From positions 41,006,595-41,070,594 of the forward strand of contig OZ038492.1 of NCBI GenBank assembly GCA_964036315.1: 64,000 nucleotides of DNA, written 5' to 3'. Below are positions 32,711-44,732 of this stretch, piece by piece (position 1 is the first letter of the stretch; the number at the start of each line of letters is the position of its first letter). The notes under the pieces were generated by a model. That model did no database searches and was not told the DNA's origin. It saw only the letters and a list, made by a program, of their open reading frames with translations. The position numbers and the translations under genes are program-made. The stretch comes from Acanthosepion esculentum. Taxonomy: Eukaryota; Mollusca; Cephalopoda; Sepiida; Sepiidae.

Positions 32711-33439
32711 TTGTAAATGACAGGAAATCGAAAAATCTAGATGTCGTTCCACGGGTGAGAAGGGCGAGAAAAGAAATTGATAGAATGGAAGTGGTGGATG
32801 CGTCAAGCTTGTTCAACAGTAAAATGGTGAAACCGAGTTGCCCATCTAGTAGCACATTTAAATTCATTTATTCGATGTACTAGGCGGGAAAATTCTCATC
32901 AGAACAGTTATGAAAATATTTGTAGAAAAGACATAGGTAAACCACATCACTTCGGTATGAAAGTGACTAAAAGTTGAAATTCCAGGTTCAGATTATTGCT
33001 TTAGAGAAACTTCTTTGAATTTTGTCAAGAATCTCGATATATACAGCAGATATACCAGACCAGTTATGCCAGCTTTAGTCGATGTACAGACGAATAAGAA
33101 ATTATGGGCAGACTAGAGTTTGTTTTTGTTTTTTTACACCGAAAATCTTGATTTAGTTTTTTAAAAATGTGAGTTGGGCAAAAATTTATACATCAAAATT
33201 CTGTATTTCATTTAAATTAACTGCATTTTGTGTATTTTAACTCAAACTTTGTTTATATCGATCAATTTTTAAATATTTATTGAGGCGGCTCAATGCGATG
33301 TTAGGCGGCAGAATCGAATGAAGTCGGATGAATATTTATTGACGTTAACTCCTCATCTATTTTGAGCAAACTTGAACAAAATTATTATTTTTATTCCATT
33401 CTTCTCTCTCTCCCCCATGAGCTTTATTAGTTCTTCACT

Positions 33440-33815
33440 ATTTACAAAGTCCTGGGTCTGACGATAAAACTATATCCGGCAGCAAGGCCTCTGATCGGAA
33501 GATTGGAGGTTTTGAGGAGCGTGGAACCACCTCTTAATTAATGCCGCTCCCACGTCCACACTGACCCGTGGTCGTTGCACTTGTTAGTGCTTCAGTTATG
33601 GGCATATAGTTAAATGTTCCCAAAATAAAAAAGACATTATGAAAGTATAAAAATACATTTTAATATTAAAAATACAAGCAATGCCATTTATCTGTAGCTG
33701 AAAGTTTATAATTACGTTCAAAATAAATCGAGTTAAAGCCATCAAATTGTGTTCAAAATATTTAGATTTCGGCATTAAATAACCATTAGAGGTTGATATA
33801 ACGCTAAACAATACA
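33440..33815 (-). repeat. Dispersed repeat family A, copy 4
   Basis: Contains CCGGCAGCAAGGCCTCTGAT, GGAGCGTGGAACCACCTCTT and CATTAAATAACCATTAGAGG. It ends near ATATAACGCTAAACAA, which gives the clearest view of one terminus of the family. Confidence 0.7.
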
Positions 33816-33844
33816 TGCATTCATACACAATATATATATATATA

Positions 33845-34356
<512 letters not shown>

Positions 34357-34576
34357 ACAGAGAGAGAGAGATTGATAGATAGATAGAGAGAGAGAAGAGA
34401 CCAGAATCCGATAGAATAAGATAAAGAACAAATAAGAAAACGTTTACAATTGTTTAGATTGATAAACGTTTCCTGTTTGTTATTTATCCATCACACACAC
34501 ACACATATGTATTTATAAAGATAGGCGGATTTATCTTCGTTCACTGGCATGTATTCACTTTAAACGCAATTTTAAT

Positions 34577-34579
<3 letters not shown>

Positions 34580-34645
<66 letters not shown>

Positions 34646-34655
34646 TTGTGTGTGT
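34580..34655. repeat. (TA)n microsatellite
   Basis: TA tract with one TACA interruption, followed by TG repeats. Confidence 0.97.
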
Positions 34656-34659
34656 GTAT

Positions 34660-35250
34660 GTGTATTTGGGCAGCAATCCCTCGTTAATACAGGTTTCCTT
34701 GCTTAATATAAAAGATGTTAAAAAGTTTGTTATTTCCGAGCGTTTTCGGTTAAACAGCCATTTTCAAGGATTATTTTTTGCTCTACTACTATAATAAATG
34801 TGCAAGGGCTGTTGGGTATGGTGGAAACGTTACGGAAATTAGATATATTCTTAATTTCCAAACACGGCCAGTACATTAAACTCGTGTTCATAATTGGTTT
34901 TATTCAGAGTTGATTTTTTTTATTATATGCAATTCGATCGCTTTTAAATATTTTTTTTCAGTGGGCGGTCCGTAACACACCCGTGTTCTCGACAAGTATG
35001 TTAAATGTTGAGGTTATTATGATTCAAATGTGTATTGAGCTATTGTTGGAGAAATGTAGAGTCACTGGTGTCGACGGGTCTTTGGTTTTGGGTTCAACAT
35101 AATTATTTATAATTTTATTTTCGTTCGGAACACAGGTCCTTATCTCTTATAGTTTTGATTTTCTCGACGATGTCTTGTGCCTGATGATAAATGCTTTTTA
35201 TAATTTTTTTTAGTAGATGATTTCATATTGTTCTTTGTAGTATGTATAAT
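34660..35250. other. No recognised feature
   Basis: AT-rich sequence with no assignable frame. A weak transposase-like reading around 34800-34900 (CARAVGYGGNVTEIRYI) could belong to a mariner-type helix-turn-helix but is too short to call. Confidence 0.35.
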
Positions 35251-35254
35251 AGTA

Positions 35255-35460
35255 TCTAAAACAAAAGTGAAGTTGATGAGAAAGTGGAAAATCTATAAAC
35301 GACGCGTTTCGCTGAGATCATCTGCTCTCTCTGGTTTCCTCGGATAAGAATGTAAGAAAGACAAAACTGTATAGGAGAAAAATGCATTTGTGGTTCTGAG
35401 GATAAGTGAGGAGCATAAATCAAATTAAATTTACTTATCACATTCAATGTCCAGATTCAA
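35255..35460 (-). repeat. GCGAAACGCGTCG repeat, copy 2
   Basis: The minus strand has CCGAGGAAACCAGAGAGAGC, AGATGATCTCAGCGAAACGC and GTCGTTTATAGATTTTCCAC. It shares the same word order with copies at 17.9 and 52.0 kb. Confidence 0.55.
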
Positions 35461-35465
35461 GTGAG

Positions 35466-35794
<329 letters not shown>

Positions 35795-35799
35795 CATTG

Positions 35800-35945
35800 T
35801 CATCCACAGATAGACTGTTTCGCCGTATCACAGCTCATCAATGTGGCTAGACATCTGGTTGCCTCTAGCTAGGAACGAAATCCGGAATCTGAATTGGCGT
35901 CAGTCGGGGATTCTACCACTAAGCCGTTGGCGCACGGCGGGGATG
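35800..35945 (-). repeat. SINE-like unit with hammerhead-like and tRNA-like parts, copy 1
   Basis: On the minus strand a tRNA-like stretch (CGCCAACGGCTTAGTGGTAG, AATCCCCGACTGACGCC) comes first. CCGGATTTCGTTCCTAGC follows, then the hammerhead-like motif at 35804-35846. A diverged second copy is at 50864-51020 in the same orientation. The arrangement suggests a repeated unit rather than chance. Confidence 0.6.
35804..35846 (-). ncRNA. Hammerhead-ribozyme-like motif, copy 1
   Basis: The minus strand reads CCACA, TTGATGA (the CUGANGA core with C changed to T), GCTG-TGATA-CGGC (helix II), GAAAC, a short segment, and TGTGG. CCACA and TGTGG pair as helix I. Helix III is not well kept in this copy. 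The layout matches the minimal hammerheads known from Penelope-like elements. Copy 2 keeps helix II with changed but still pairing bases. The core substitution makes activity of this copy doubtful. Confidence 0.45.
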
Positions 35946-36584
35946 AAGGTGAATTTGAGCGTATATATTTTTAGATAAACATATAGTGACTGAGAAAACT
36001 CGATTCGATTTACTGAAGAGTCTTGCATTATTAGCCATAATAGTCACAGTTTGCAAACCCACACTTCCTCCAGAGAGAGCTCAACCGAAATAAATTTTTC
36101 AGGCTATTTGGTATATACTGAATTTAAAATCAGTCCAGCGAAACTAGAGTGCTTTTATGTATATGCGTGGATATACTCGTACATTCATACACACCCACCA
36201 AGGCATATACGTATATTAGAGTGGAGAACCGTCTACTAAATTGTGATGGCCTTAAAATCATTTATAACACCATTTTTTCTGCAGCTACTAGCCAATCCCT
36301 GTCGCAGACACCTGCTCAGGTACATTTATCCTTGTTCAATGCATATAGAGCCAACCTGTTTTTCATATTGCAACTATGAATCGCAGACGTTAGTTGTAGC
36401 TTCTGGGAGAGAACGCATAATCTGGCGTGATAATTAATTTTGGACACGGCTACAAGGCTCGAAACCCTAATCTCAATGGCACAACCATTGACAGAATTCC
36501 AAACATTTCCATCTACCCAATTTCGTTTAAAATGCTTGGGCTAAATTACAACGCTACTATGCGCTCGGATCGTCAACATGACAA

Positions 36585-36665
36585 CATGACCATGGTGGGA
36601 TTCGAACCTGGGTTTCCCGGTCGGAAAACAATTGTTCTAACCCGTCGGTCAAACATATTCTTTAA
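36585..36665 (-). repeat. tRNA-like SINE head
   Basis: On the minus strand a perfect B box, GGTTCGAATCC, sits in CCCAGGTTCGAATCCCACC. An A-box-like TGACCGACGGGTTAGAAC lies about 45 bp upstream. The acceptor stem is not convincing, so a SINE head is more likely than a tRNA gene. Confidence 0.5.
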
Positions 36666-36719
36666 CACTTTTATTCGTCCCAATTCATTCCTTCATATTT
36701 TATTTTAAACTGGTGTTCA

Positions 36720-37420
36720 CCCTGCACAAAGCCCGGGGGAGGGGGCACACGAAGTAGAGAGTTACAGAGCAAGAGGTACAGCATATGCGGTTATACGGAG
36801 AAGATAACGGTTAACCATAGACTTGAACAATTTAAGATTCTAGTAATCAGGGAAGCAACGTGTTGGGAATCGGCTCCACAAGGCAGTGATTCGTGAGAAG
36901 CAGCTAAGCTGTTTCTTTCCACAAATCAGAGTGGAACTTACATCTCATCAGGGGGAATTACAGGAGTGTTTACTACAATGTACATGGCAGGGCTGGTGTT
37001 AGCCGTGAAGTTAGGACTGGTGGAACTAAGGAGTTTAGTTCATCTGAATCCTCTCCATGAAAATAGGGATAGAGCAACAGTAGAGCCTGCGATGTCTCTT
37101 CTGTGAGAAAGGGCTTGCAGTTTGAAAAATAATTCATCGCTTCCTAGGATGCAGAGACGCTTTTGGGATATCGAGACTAGAACGTGAAAACATAGCAGCA
37201 GTACTCCATTTTCGGCTTTGATCTGGCTCTTGCAAAATTAGTGTATAGCCGGTGGAGTGAAGTACTTGCTGATGCGGTACACGGAAACGACCATTTTCCA
37301 TCTTTAGAGATGGATCGTATGTTTCACTTGAGGTCTGGGTTGAGTTGAAGTCCCAACAGGCGCTCAAGGCTAATTGGCCAACCCGTGGGAATATCCATAA
37401 ATCTCGATTGGAGAATGTTC
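36720..37420 (-). mobile_element. Jockey/CR1-type LINE remnant
   Basis: Minus-strand frames read MEYCCYVFTF (cf. 'PCMEYCCHIW'), KLQALSHRRD, and LLYPYFHGEDSDELNSLVPP, then a 'TSPNFTANTSPAMYIVVNTP' stretch. The order is as in the copies at 11.6 and 15.1 kb. It has multiple frameshifts, no polymerase core, and is 5'-truncated. Confidence 0.7.
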
Positions 37421-37801
37421 TGTGTCTGATCAGGAATGGTGTAAAGTCACTAGTTTGGTTTTTGAGACATTGAATGCGACCAGCTAGTTTTTTTTTACTC
37501 TCACTGAGCTCCTATGTCAGAGGAGTGATCAAATGCTAATCTCTGGTTATCGATGATTTTTGAGGTGCACCTATGATTCATCATCCCTGTAGTTTTCTCA
37601 AAGGAATAGCTTTGTTGTATCATTGTAAAAATATAGGTTACTTTTATTTCTTTTCTTTTTAACTATATGGGTGCCGTACTGATATCAAGCAATCCTTAAA
37701 CGCACCCTTTAAATACAATGTAAAGTCAAAGACCAAAGTATGAATCACGGTTCCAAGAGAAATTAATGTAAGGTTCCCCAAAACATCTTATTCTATACTT
37801 A

Positions 37802-38306
37802 TATATAAAGAGTGTTCCAATAACTTGAACCGATTTTACATGTGATCTAAGTTTAAGCGTCTAATGATTTGTTTATTTTTCTTTCACGTTTAACATAAGT
37901 TTGTGGCAATTTCAACAATGGAAAAATTAACAATCAAACAATGTGTCAAAGTTATCAAAGCCTATTACGGAAATGGACGTTCAAACCGAATTTGAATGAG
38001 AAGTTCCCAGGTCACATCATCTCTCGAAACAGCGAAGTCAATTGGGGTCATCTCAAAAGTAAGGTCTATGCCAACAAGCCAACAACAATTCACCTGTTGA
38101 ATGATGAGATCGAGGAGTAACTATGCAGAGACGTCATAAAATTTATGACCATCGAATGAAGGTGTGCCGCCGAAGCCTTGGCGGACATTTGGGCGATATT
38201 ATTTTGTCATGTCTTAAATAAAATGATCCAATAGAGAAATAAATAAATTTTAACCAATAACACTGATTTATTTACTGCTGACTTTGATCCGTCTTAATGA
38301 AACACC

Positions 38307-38313
<7 letters not shown>
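37802..38313 (+). mobile_element. IS630/mariner-like element with central deletion
   Basis: The ends AAAGAGTGTTCCAATAAC and, on the other strand, AAAGGGTGTTTCATTAAG form an imperfect terminal inverted repeat beside TA dinucleotides. Inside, a frame from 37918 reads MEKLTIKQCVKVIKAYYGNG, RSNRI (helix-turn-helix start). Directly after, another frame reads ISRNSEVNWGHLKSKVYANK, then LLNDEIEE, the C-terminal end of the DDE domain ('GPVNWPPRSCDLTP ... YVKxxVYxxKPxxI'). The whole middle of the transposase, with most catalytic residues, is missing. Confidence 0.7.

Positions 38314-38385
<72 letters not shown>
38311..38385. repeat. (TA)n microsatellite
   Basis: Abuts the right end of the mariner-like element. 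Confidence 0.98.
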
Positions 38386-38388
<3 letters not shown>

Positions 38389-38795
38389 GAACATCGTCAA
38401 TAGAACGAAAGTATGCTGGCTGTTTGTGTAAAATGTTTTAGAAGAGACCGGATTCGAGAAGTTCTAAGATATATGCCATCACTGCACTGAGAGGCGATCC
38501 CATTCCTAATGAAAATTTTTCTTTGTAAAAGTTATTATTGAATGGGGACTAACATTGATTGAGGATGAGGTGGCAGATTTTTATTATTTTAGCTTTTGGC
38601 AGGGAGAGCATTATCTATAGATGCTTTTTAGGAAATGTAGGCATTTTTCAATTGGGATATTGGTGTAAAGTGAATTTATATCTAGACTGGTCATTCGTTT
38701 GTCGTTCACGTTTATGTCCCATTTTTGTTATGACTTTCGTCATTTTATGGGTGGGCGCTCTGTCTATTCCTGACATAAGGGAGCGCATTATGATG

Positions 38796-38896
<101 letters not shown>

Positions 38897-38899
38897 ACG

Positions 38900-39130
38900 T
38901 AACTCGTTTACAGTCAGTTGGGTTAGGGAAACTCGAATGAGTTTCACCACGAAATTTGTGAAGAGCGGCACTGTATCGAGTCTAATTAAACCCGTTGGTA
39001 CAGTTGTTATGATTTTTGCGTCGCATCGTAATGATCTGGGTTCGATTCTGGGTAGTGGATGCGAACTGCTGATGAGTCCCAAACATGGGACGAAAAGGCC
39101 GTCCAGTCCTTTCTGCATTCTGTTGGGGAT
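38900..39130 (+). repeat. tRNA-derived SINE-like unit
   Basis: Contains TTGGTACAGTTGTTATGATT (weak A box) and CTGGGTTCGATTCTGGG (good B box) 40-50 bp apart. A body of about 80 bp follows, with GATGAGTCCCAAACATGGGA and GACGAAAAGGCCG. Bounded by (TA)n tracts. Confidence 0.5.
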
Positions 39131-39148
39131 TCTTCTAGACTCAATTAA

Positions 39149-39155
<7 letters not shown>

Positions 39156-39231
<76 letters not shown>
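39156..39231. repeat. (TA)n microsatellite
   Basis: Uninterrupted TA tract upstream of the long hairpin. Confidence 0.98.
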
Positions 39232-39233
<2 letters not shown>

Positions 39234-39324
39234 CAAGTATAGGATTGGTGTATACAGAATAAATGCCGATAACCAACAAATACTATTCTTAAAAGAGTGC
39301 TCAATACAGAGTAGAGAAAATATA

Positions 39325-39521
39325 ATTATTCATTCGAAAATTATAACATAAATATGTTATAAAATCACTACAAAAATAGCCATTTTGTTTCAACATTTCT
39401 GGTGTCTTATCAGGTGATGGTGTTTCAACACCATCACTTGATAAGACACCAGAAGTGTTAAAACAAAATGGCTATTTTTGTAGTGATTTTATAACATATT
39501 ATATTATTATTTTCGAATAAA

Positions 39522-39528
<7 letters not shown>
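39325..39528. repeat. Near-perfect 200-bp hairpin
   Basis: Left arm about 39325-39423 and right arm about 39426-39528 are nearly exact complements with almost no loop: ACAAAAATAGCCATTTTGTT, ACTACAAAAATAGCC and GATGGTGTT face their complements. Differences are a few single bases and a short indel. A single-arm, diverged relative (GAGTGCTCAATGCAAAGTAG, GAAATCACTACACAAAAGC) is at 55915-56090. The hairpin thus arose by inverted duplication of a longer repeat. Confidence 0.9.

Positions 39529-39592
<64 letters not shown>
39528..39592. repeat. (TA)n microsatellite
   Basis: Directly joined to the right arm of the hairpin. Confidence 0.98.
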
Positions 39593-39595
<3 letters not shown>

Positions 39596-40429
39596 TCTGT
39601 TATATCTAGTTAGCTATCTCATCCTGAACATATCTATATCATTATATCGGTATCTTTCATATTTTATTTCTGAACATCGAGTCCCAACCGAGTGTACTAC
39701 GGACAATTGAGGCTTTTATGATCATTTCGTTTAATTAGCAAGTGTGTAAATATACGCAGAAAATTACTAACAAGGAGACAATTTACAAATCATTGATGAT
39801 GGTAACTTTTTCGCCGTGGTCATATTGCCTAAAATTTTGCGTTGTACTTCGTATATATATACAATAAAATGCTCTATATTTTTTTACGTCTACAATGAAA
39901 CACTCCCAGTTTATGTAATAGAGTATTATTTATATTTATAATTTAATGAAGGGATTGACAAAACCAGTTCAACACGTTTCTCTTTGTAAGCGGAATTATA
40001 CCTTGACCCTTAATCCTCGGCATTAAATACTGAAAAAGTCTGACAGCAATCCACTTATCCTGAATACACTAATTATTTTCAATTGTTTTTATTAATTACG
40101 TTGCTTTTTCTTAGTCATGTGTGTTTTAAATAATCATTTCCTATCCTGTCGTAGAAAAGTATTTTCGAACACACTTCAAACAAAGGAGAACGCTTATTCA
40201 TTATTTGTTATTATAATATAGAAATTTATGAATACAATTTTAAATTACTTATTCCCGTCGTAAGTAGTCGTAAGTAGTAATTCTGATCGGCTCGATAAAG
40301 ACAATTTGCTAGATGATCCCAAAAGTGATCTAAAATCTTCTGTTATCTAAGGCAAGAAATAGCTTTTTAAATTCAAGACATCCAAAACAAAACTGCTTTC
40401 TATTAATTAGTATAGTTGATGCTAGCAAT
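39593..40429. other. No recognised feature
   Basis: AT-rich sequence without frames or repeats I could name. Confidence 0.5.
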
Positions 40430-40720
40430 AGTAATGGATAGTGGCTCGGATTGAGGAATCAGAGAGCCGAGTTCGAATTCCAGTCGAATCCATTACATTC
40501 ACTTACGTGCTAATCCCCTTGGGCAAGGTATGAATCCTCTTCTCCTTCCTCCAGCTGTGGGTAAATAGCAGAACAGATAGGTTCTATAGCATTGGATGGC
40601 AACTGGTCTACCGCAGAAAGGAAATAATCTGCCTTGTCAGTCATGTATCGAAAGATACATGATCGGATAAGCGTGTATCACGCATGGCACATAACTGACT
40701 GACTAACCATTCGTTCATTC
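40430..40720 (+). repeat. tRNA-derived SINE
   Basis: A tRNA-like head (ATAGTGGCTCGGATTGAGGA, GAGTTCGAATTCCAG as B box) precedes a body with CCCCTTGGGCAAGGTATGAA, GGATGGCAACTGGTCTACCG and a short hairpin ATGTATCGAAAGATACATG. The end is GACTGACTAACC. The layout is SINE-like; the family name is not known to me. Confidence 0.65.
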
Positions 40721-40929
40721 TTCAAATTTTGCTGCCGCATATGATCTGGCTCTCCTGCTATATATTTAGATATTGTTGATAAAACTCAAAGACTCTGCAA
40801 TGTTATTGGTTCTGGCTGGCATCCCAACATCAGACATGTTCCCACCGCTGTTATGTCGTTTCCTTGAGCCTTTTCTATAAATTCTTTCATGGTGATTGTT
40901 CTGATGAACTTACCTCTATGTACCTAGAT

Positions 40930-41218
40930 CAGAGATCTGTAGCCTACAGCTCGTGGCACGCCAAGCAATATCAAATGGCACGCAACCGCAAATGACATCA
41001 CAAAGTCCGAACCAATTACTACTACAATGCAAAGAATATATTTAGCTGTTTCAATTTAATATGTACAGAAGTATATATACTATATATTACTATATAAAAT
41101 ATATTGTAGAACAGGTATATTGACCTTGACTTGTATAAAAATGCGTATGCTGCTGTTACACTGAATGATTTTAAAACCCTAAGTCAGCACATAGTCAGCA
41201 AAAGGTTGCCGAGCCCTG
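40930..41218. mobile_element. hAT-type MITE
   Basis: Ends are CAGAGATCTGTAGCC and, on the other strand, CAGGGCTCGGCAACCTTTTG, a diverged version of the CAGxGxTCGGCAACC terminus common in hAT MITEs. Flanking 8-bp direct repeats ACCTAGAT (40922-40929) and ACCTAGAC (41219-41226) match in 7 of 8 bases. The 8-bp duplication is diagnostic for hAT elements. It is 289 bp, AT-rich, and non-coding. Confidence 0.8.
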
Positions 41219-41329
41219 ACCTAGACTTTATGGATTTAAGCGCTGTACTAGATTAGCAACAAGGTCTCATAATTTTACGCTTAATTAGCTAGATACAAGC
41301 GTAAGTTCTATGCTGACTGATTCTTTTCT

Positions 41330-41690
41330 TGCAATTCCAGCTTGTGGAACTCTCTTCCGGCTTCTTGTTTTCCATCTAACTTTGGTCTTCAAAAATTTAA
41401 ATGCAATGTCTATCGTTATCTTCTGTCCTCTTAAATTCTGTTCTTTTATTGTTCTCGCTCTTTAATGATTTTGTCTTTGAAAGCATGGAAAAATGGTAGA
41501 TTTATAAATATATGATATAGATACTGGAGAGAAAAATCTGTCTCGCGCGACACAGTGAACTAAGTTTCCGAGCGAAAACAATTGACTTAATATAATTTTT
41601 CCATTTCATTTTAGCAGAGAACGTTAAACTGAGAAGGTGCAATGGTCGCATGTAATAGTACGGTGTTAGCTGGCCACATGTTAGGTGCGA
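41330..41690. mobile_element. Two LINE fragments in opposite orientation
   Basis: Bases 41330-41470 read on the plus strand as LWNSLPASCFPSNFGLQKFK then CNVYRYLLSS, the C-terminus of the jockey/CR1-like LINE. Bases 41480-41690 read on the minus strand as FSAEMKWKNYIKSIASA-like and LSSLCRAR-like words, an upstream part of the same protein. The inverted, order-switched arrangement recalls twin priming or two separate insertions. Confidence 0.65.
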
Positions 41691-41699
41691 TGTGGTCGT

Positions 41700-43568
41700 G
41701 CAGATTAGCCGCTATCCAATCTTGTGTTACTACTGCTTTGTGAGCAGGTGCAGAATCCTGCTGAAATACATACGACAATCCATTTCGCAAAATCTATCCA
41801 CGGCTTTGCAACAACTGTTTCCAGGACCTCAGTGTGGCAAGCAGCATTCAACCGAAGACCCTGATGAAAAAAGGTGTGTGGCACTACTAGTAAATAAAGT
41901 TTACTTGGAAAAAGGCAGATAATTCAGCTAATAAAATGACAGCTGATAAGTCAGCTTTATTTTGAACATCTGCCTGGGCTTAATGAGATAACTACAATAT
42001 AACGCAAGATGATTAATGTTTTTACAACTGAAGTAAATCTAAAAGAAACGCTTATTGAACATCGTGACTCATTTTCGCTTAAAAAAATAACAAAGACATT
42101 AATACAATAATAAATTAAAATTTATTCTTGTCGGTATTATTTTATTACCGTAATATTTTCATTGACATTCAATTGATTTCAAAAGAAAAAAAGTCCTTAC
42201 AGATTTCATTAAGATTTCGGTGCTAATTAATGCTTTCTTCCAGCCATTGTCTCGAATCAGAATAACATTTCTTGCTTGTTAATCAAATATTCATTAACGA
42301 CATATGTTTTCTGGCGTTTATGTTTTGTTCTTTGTTTCATAAGTGCGCCGTATCGACGTCAGCAGGTCGTAGAGGTCGGTGTGTTTGTGTTTGGTCAGCT
42401 GCCTTGGTACCGTGTATTTGGAGTTGTCTTGTGACTGCAGCAGCAGACAAACAAGCACATCTCTGACATATGGAAAGAAATGAATTGCAGATTTTACAAT
42501 CAACACTAACACTTATTTGCAATATTGTATGAACCTCTAAAAATGTAGTTCTTTATTATTAACTCGCCTAGAAGCCACCCTTCGGGTAGACTTTAGGCTA
42601 GCTTCTGCGGACGGCTTTTTGGCCTTCACCCTTTTACCTTCAGTGTCTTATGTACATAAAAATTATAAGAATTCAGAAATAATAAAAATGTCTTATCTTT
42701 ATTAGACACCGTAATTCGGCATAATCTTTCTTCGTATACGCAACCGACCTCCGTAGTTTGTTTATATTTATTTTGCGAGCAATTTTCTTTTTCTTTTAAA
42801 ATCACCATTCTTTATGATCCCTTCACATAAAGTCACTCTTAGAAGACATTAGGGAACCAGAACTATGTAATATTTCGAATACTCTGTACACGTGCTAGAA
42901 AAAGAAAAAGAAACATATGAGTAACTTACAGTGTCCAGCTTAAATTTTAATTACGGTTATTTTATTAGATATCAATTGCGACGAAAAGCGAAATCAAAGT
43001 TAAACCTTTAACAAAGAATTTATTTTAAACTTTCACTCTGTTCGATAATTTAACTCTAAATAAGTTATTTATTTAATTTTTAATCGCGTGTAACTCTAGC
43101 AGTTTTCGAGGTTGGAAAACAAAAGGACGGACGCACGTACACTGCGCATATATAGACAATTTTTTGACGAATATATGTGAAGATTTGCAATAAATATACC
43201 AACTACTTAATTTTTCATTTTGTCAGTGAGAAGAATTTCTGTGAAGACTTCTGTTGGGGAATATGAGTGCAAAATGTTATCTCAGAGGTATGAACGAAAC
43301 AAGAAAAGGTTTTCAAAGGCAACATGATTAAAAGAAAACATTTATTGATAGATGGAATAAACCAGAGAAAATTGCGAAAAAATCTATGAAAAAAGATAGT
43401 GAGAGCGTGGTTTAACCCACTTGGCTTCGCCAAACGCTCCTTAGGTGGTGCTGTTTCAATTCTATAAAAAAACACAAATTTCCTTCCTCTCTCTTGATCC
43501 CAGGTGTGGAAGACGTAGATGAGGACATACCCGCTGAGAGCGTTCATTTCCCAAGTCAATTGACGACC

Positions 43569-43571
<3 letters not shown>
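41700..43571. other. No gene recognised
   Basis: Mostly AT-rich. A slightly GC-richer patch at 42350-42470 has 60-codon open frames on both strands without any family resemblance. An exon cannot be excluded but nothing supports it. Confidence 0.4.

Positions 43572-43635
<64 letters not shown>
43572..43635. repeat. (AC)n microsatellite
   Basis: AC dinucleotide run, followed by a few ACAG units. The Cys/Val and Thr/His frames across it are artefacts. Confidence 0.98.
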
Positions 43636-43639
<4 letters not shown>

Positions 43640-43761
43640 GACAGACACACATACACACAAGCACGTTCTTAACAGCTTAGTTTTTAATATATTTTTCTTT
43701 CCTTTCAACTATATACCCATTTCATGTAATTTCATTCTTTTAATACATGCACTGTCTGTAG

Positions 43762-43850
43762 GACACCACGAGGTGGTGTAATGGTTAGCAACCTTGTCTC
43801 GCTACAACTGAGTAGTGAGTTCGATCCTCACTGGGTGCCCCATACTTTCG
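43762..43850 (+). repeat. tRNA-like sequence, probably a SINE head
   Basis: It contains AGGTGGTGTAATGGTTAGCA (A-box region of Glu/Asp/Gly-type tRNAs) and a clean T arm, GTGAG-TTCGATC-CTCAC. The 5' and 3' acceptor strands do not pair well and the anticodon arm is poor. A degraded tRNA pseudogene or SINE head is the best reading. Confidence 0.55.
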
Positions 43851-44732
43851 GCATCTGAACTACGCTTGGGAAATCGCTACAAGCATTGTTTGTTTAAAAT
43901 CTATGATTTTTTTTTGTTTTTTTTTTACCCGGACAAATATGTATCCGCCAAATGTTGTTTATGAGGCGAATGTATCTGGAGCTATTAAATATTTATTGAA
44001 AAATGTCTCCACCTCGCAACAAAAAGTGCTGAATCCCGCAACATAGAGTGTATGTAACGAAAAAGTTTACACTTTCGTTCGACCGATTTGAGAAATTTGC
44101 CTTCTACTTACTATCATGCTTGTAAGTCGTGTAAGTACGTGTTGGCTGTCCTCGTTTTGTGGAGGTGCGATAAAACCCCAGGACAGTTGTTAACGAAAGA
44201 CAGTAAGCTAACCTAGTTTGCATTTTTTTTTCGAAGTTGTGGCATTAAGTATCTGATACCTGATAAGGTACCTGATGCAAAGCCTTTCCATTTTAACGTT
44301 TTAGATTTTTTTTCTTTTAGTTAATACTGGGCACCACAAATATAATTTTAACTTTTTTTATCGCAAATACCTAAATTTTACGTCCACAATAGTTAGGAAG
44401 CAGTTTGGACCAGAAATAAACTATAGGCTACCAGCGGAATACGAACTGCCGTGCTTTATCTTCGATTACAAGAGGTGTCTTAATAATTAGGCTATGAAGA
44501 CTATTGGCTGCGATTATTCATATCTAACTATATAAGTAGATTCCTTATTTTATCCGAATCCCTGATATGCTACCATCTTTCTTTCTAATATTTGTTTACA
44601 ATTGTGAGGTAACGTTCCGCTTGACGCGAATGTAATATTACTGTACGCAAAAGTTCATTTTCAGAAACAAATTTCTTCGATGCGAAATATTGATTGGAGT
44701 AAGTGTAACCACACAGGAGTGACTATAATGTA
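43851..44732. other. No recognised feature
   Basis: AT-rich sequence with T runs. A weak reverse-orientation tRNA-like stretch at about 44420-44510 (GAATACGAACTGCCGTG) is too degraded to call. Confidence 0.4.

Noticed and set aside
42272..42522. A possible host exon with open frames on both strands
   Set aside because: Slightly higher GC only. No recognisable domain, no clear splice sites, and frames of about 60 codons are expected by chance.
43215..43781. A 149-codon minus-strand frame rich in Cys/Val
   Set aside because: The Cys/Val run is the (AC)n tract, and the remainder shows no similarity I recognise.
43762..43850. Functional tRNA gene
   Set aside because: The T arm is good but the acceptor stem does not pair and the anticodon arm is poor. 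It is more likely a SINE head or pseudogene. The same applies to the tRNA-like stretches at 36.6, 39.0, 40.45, 52.8 and 62.65 kb.
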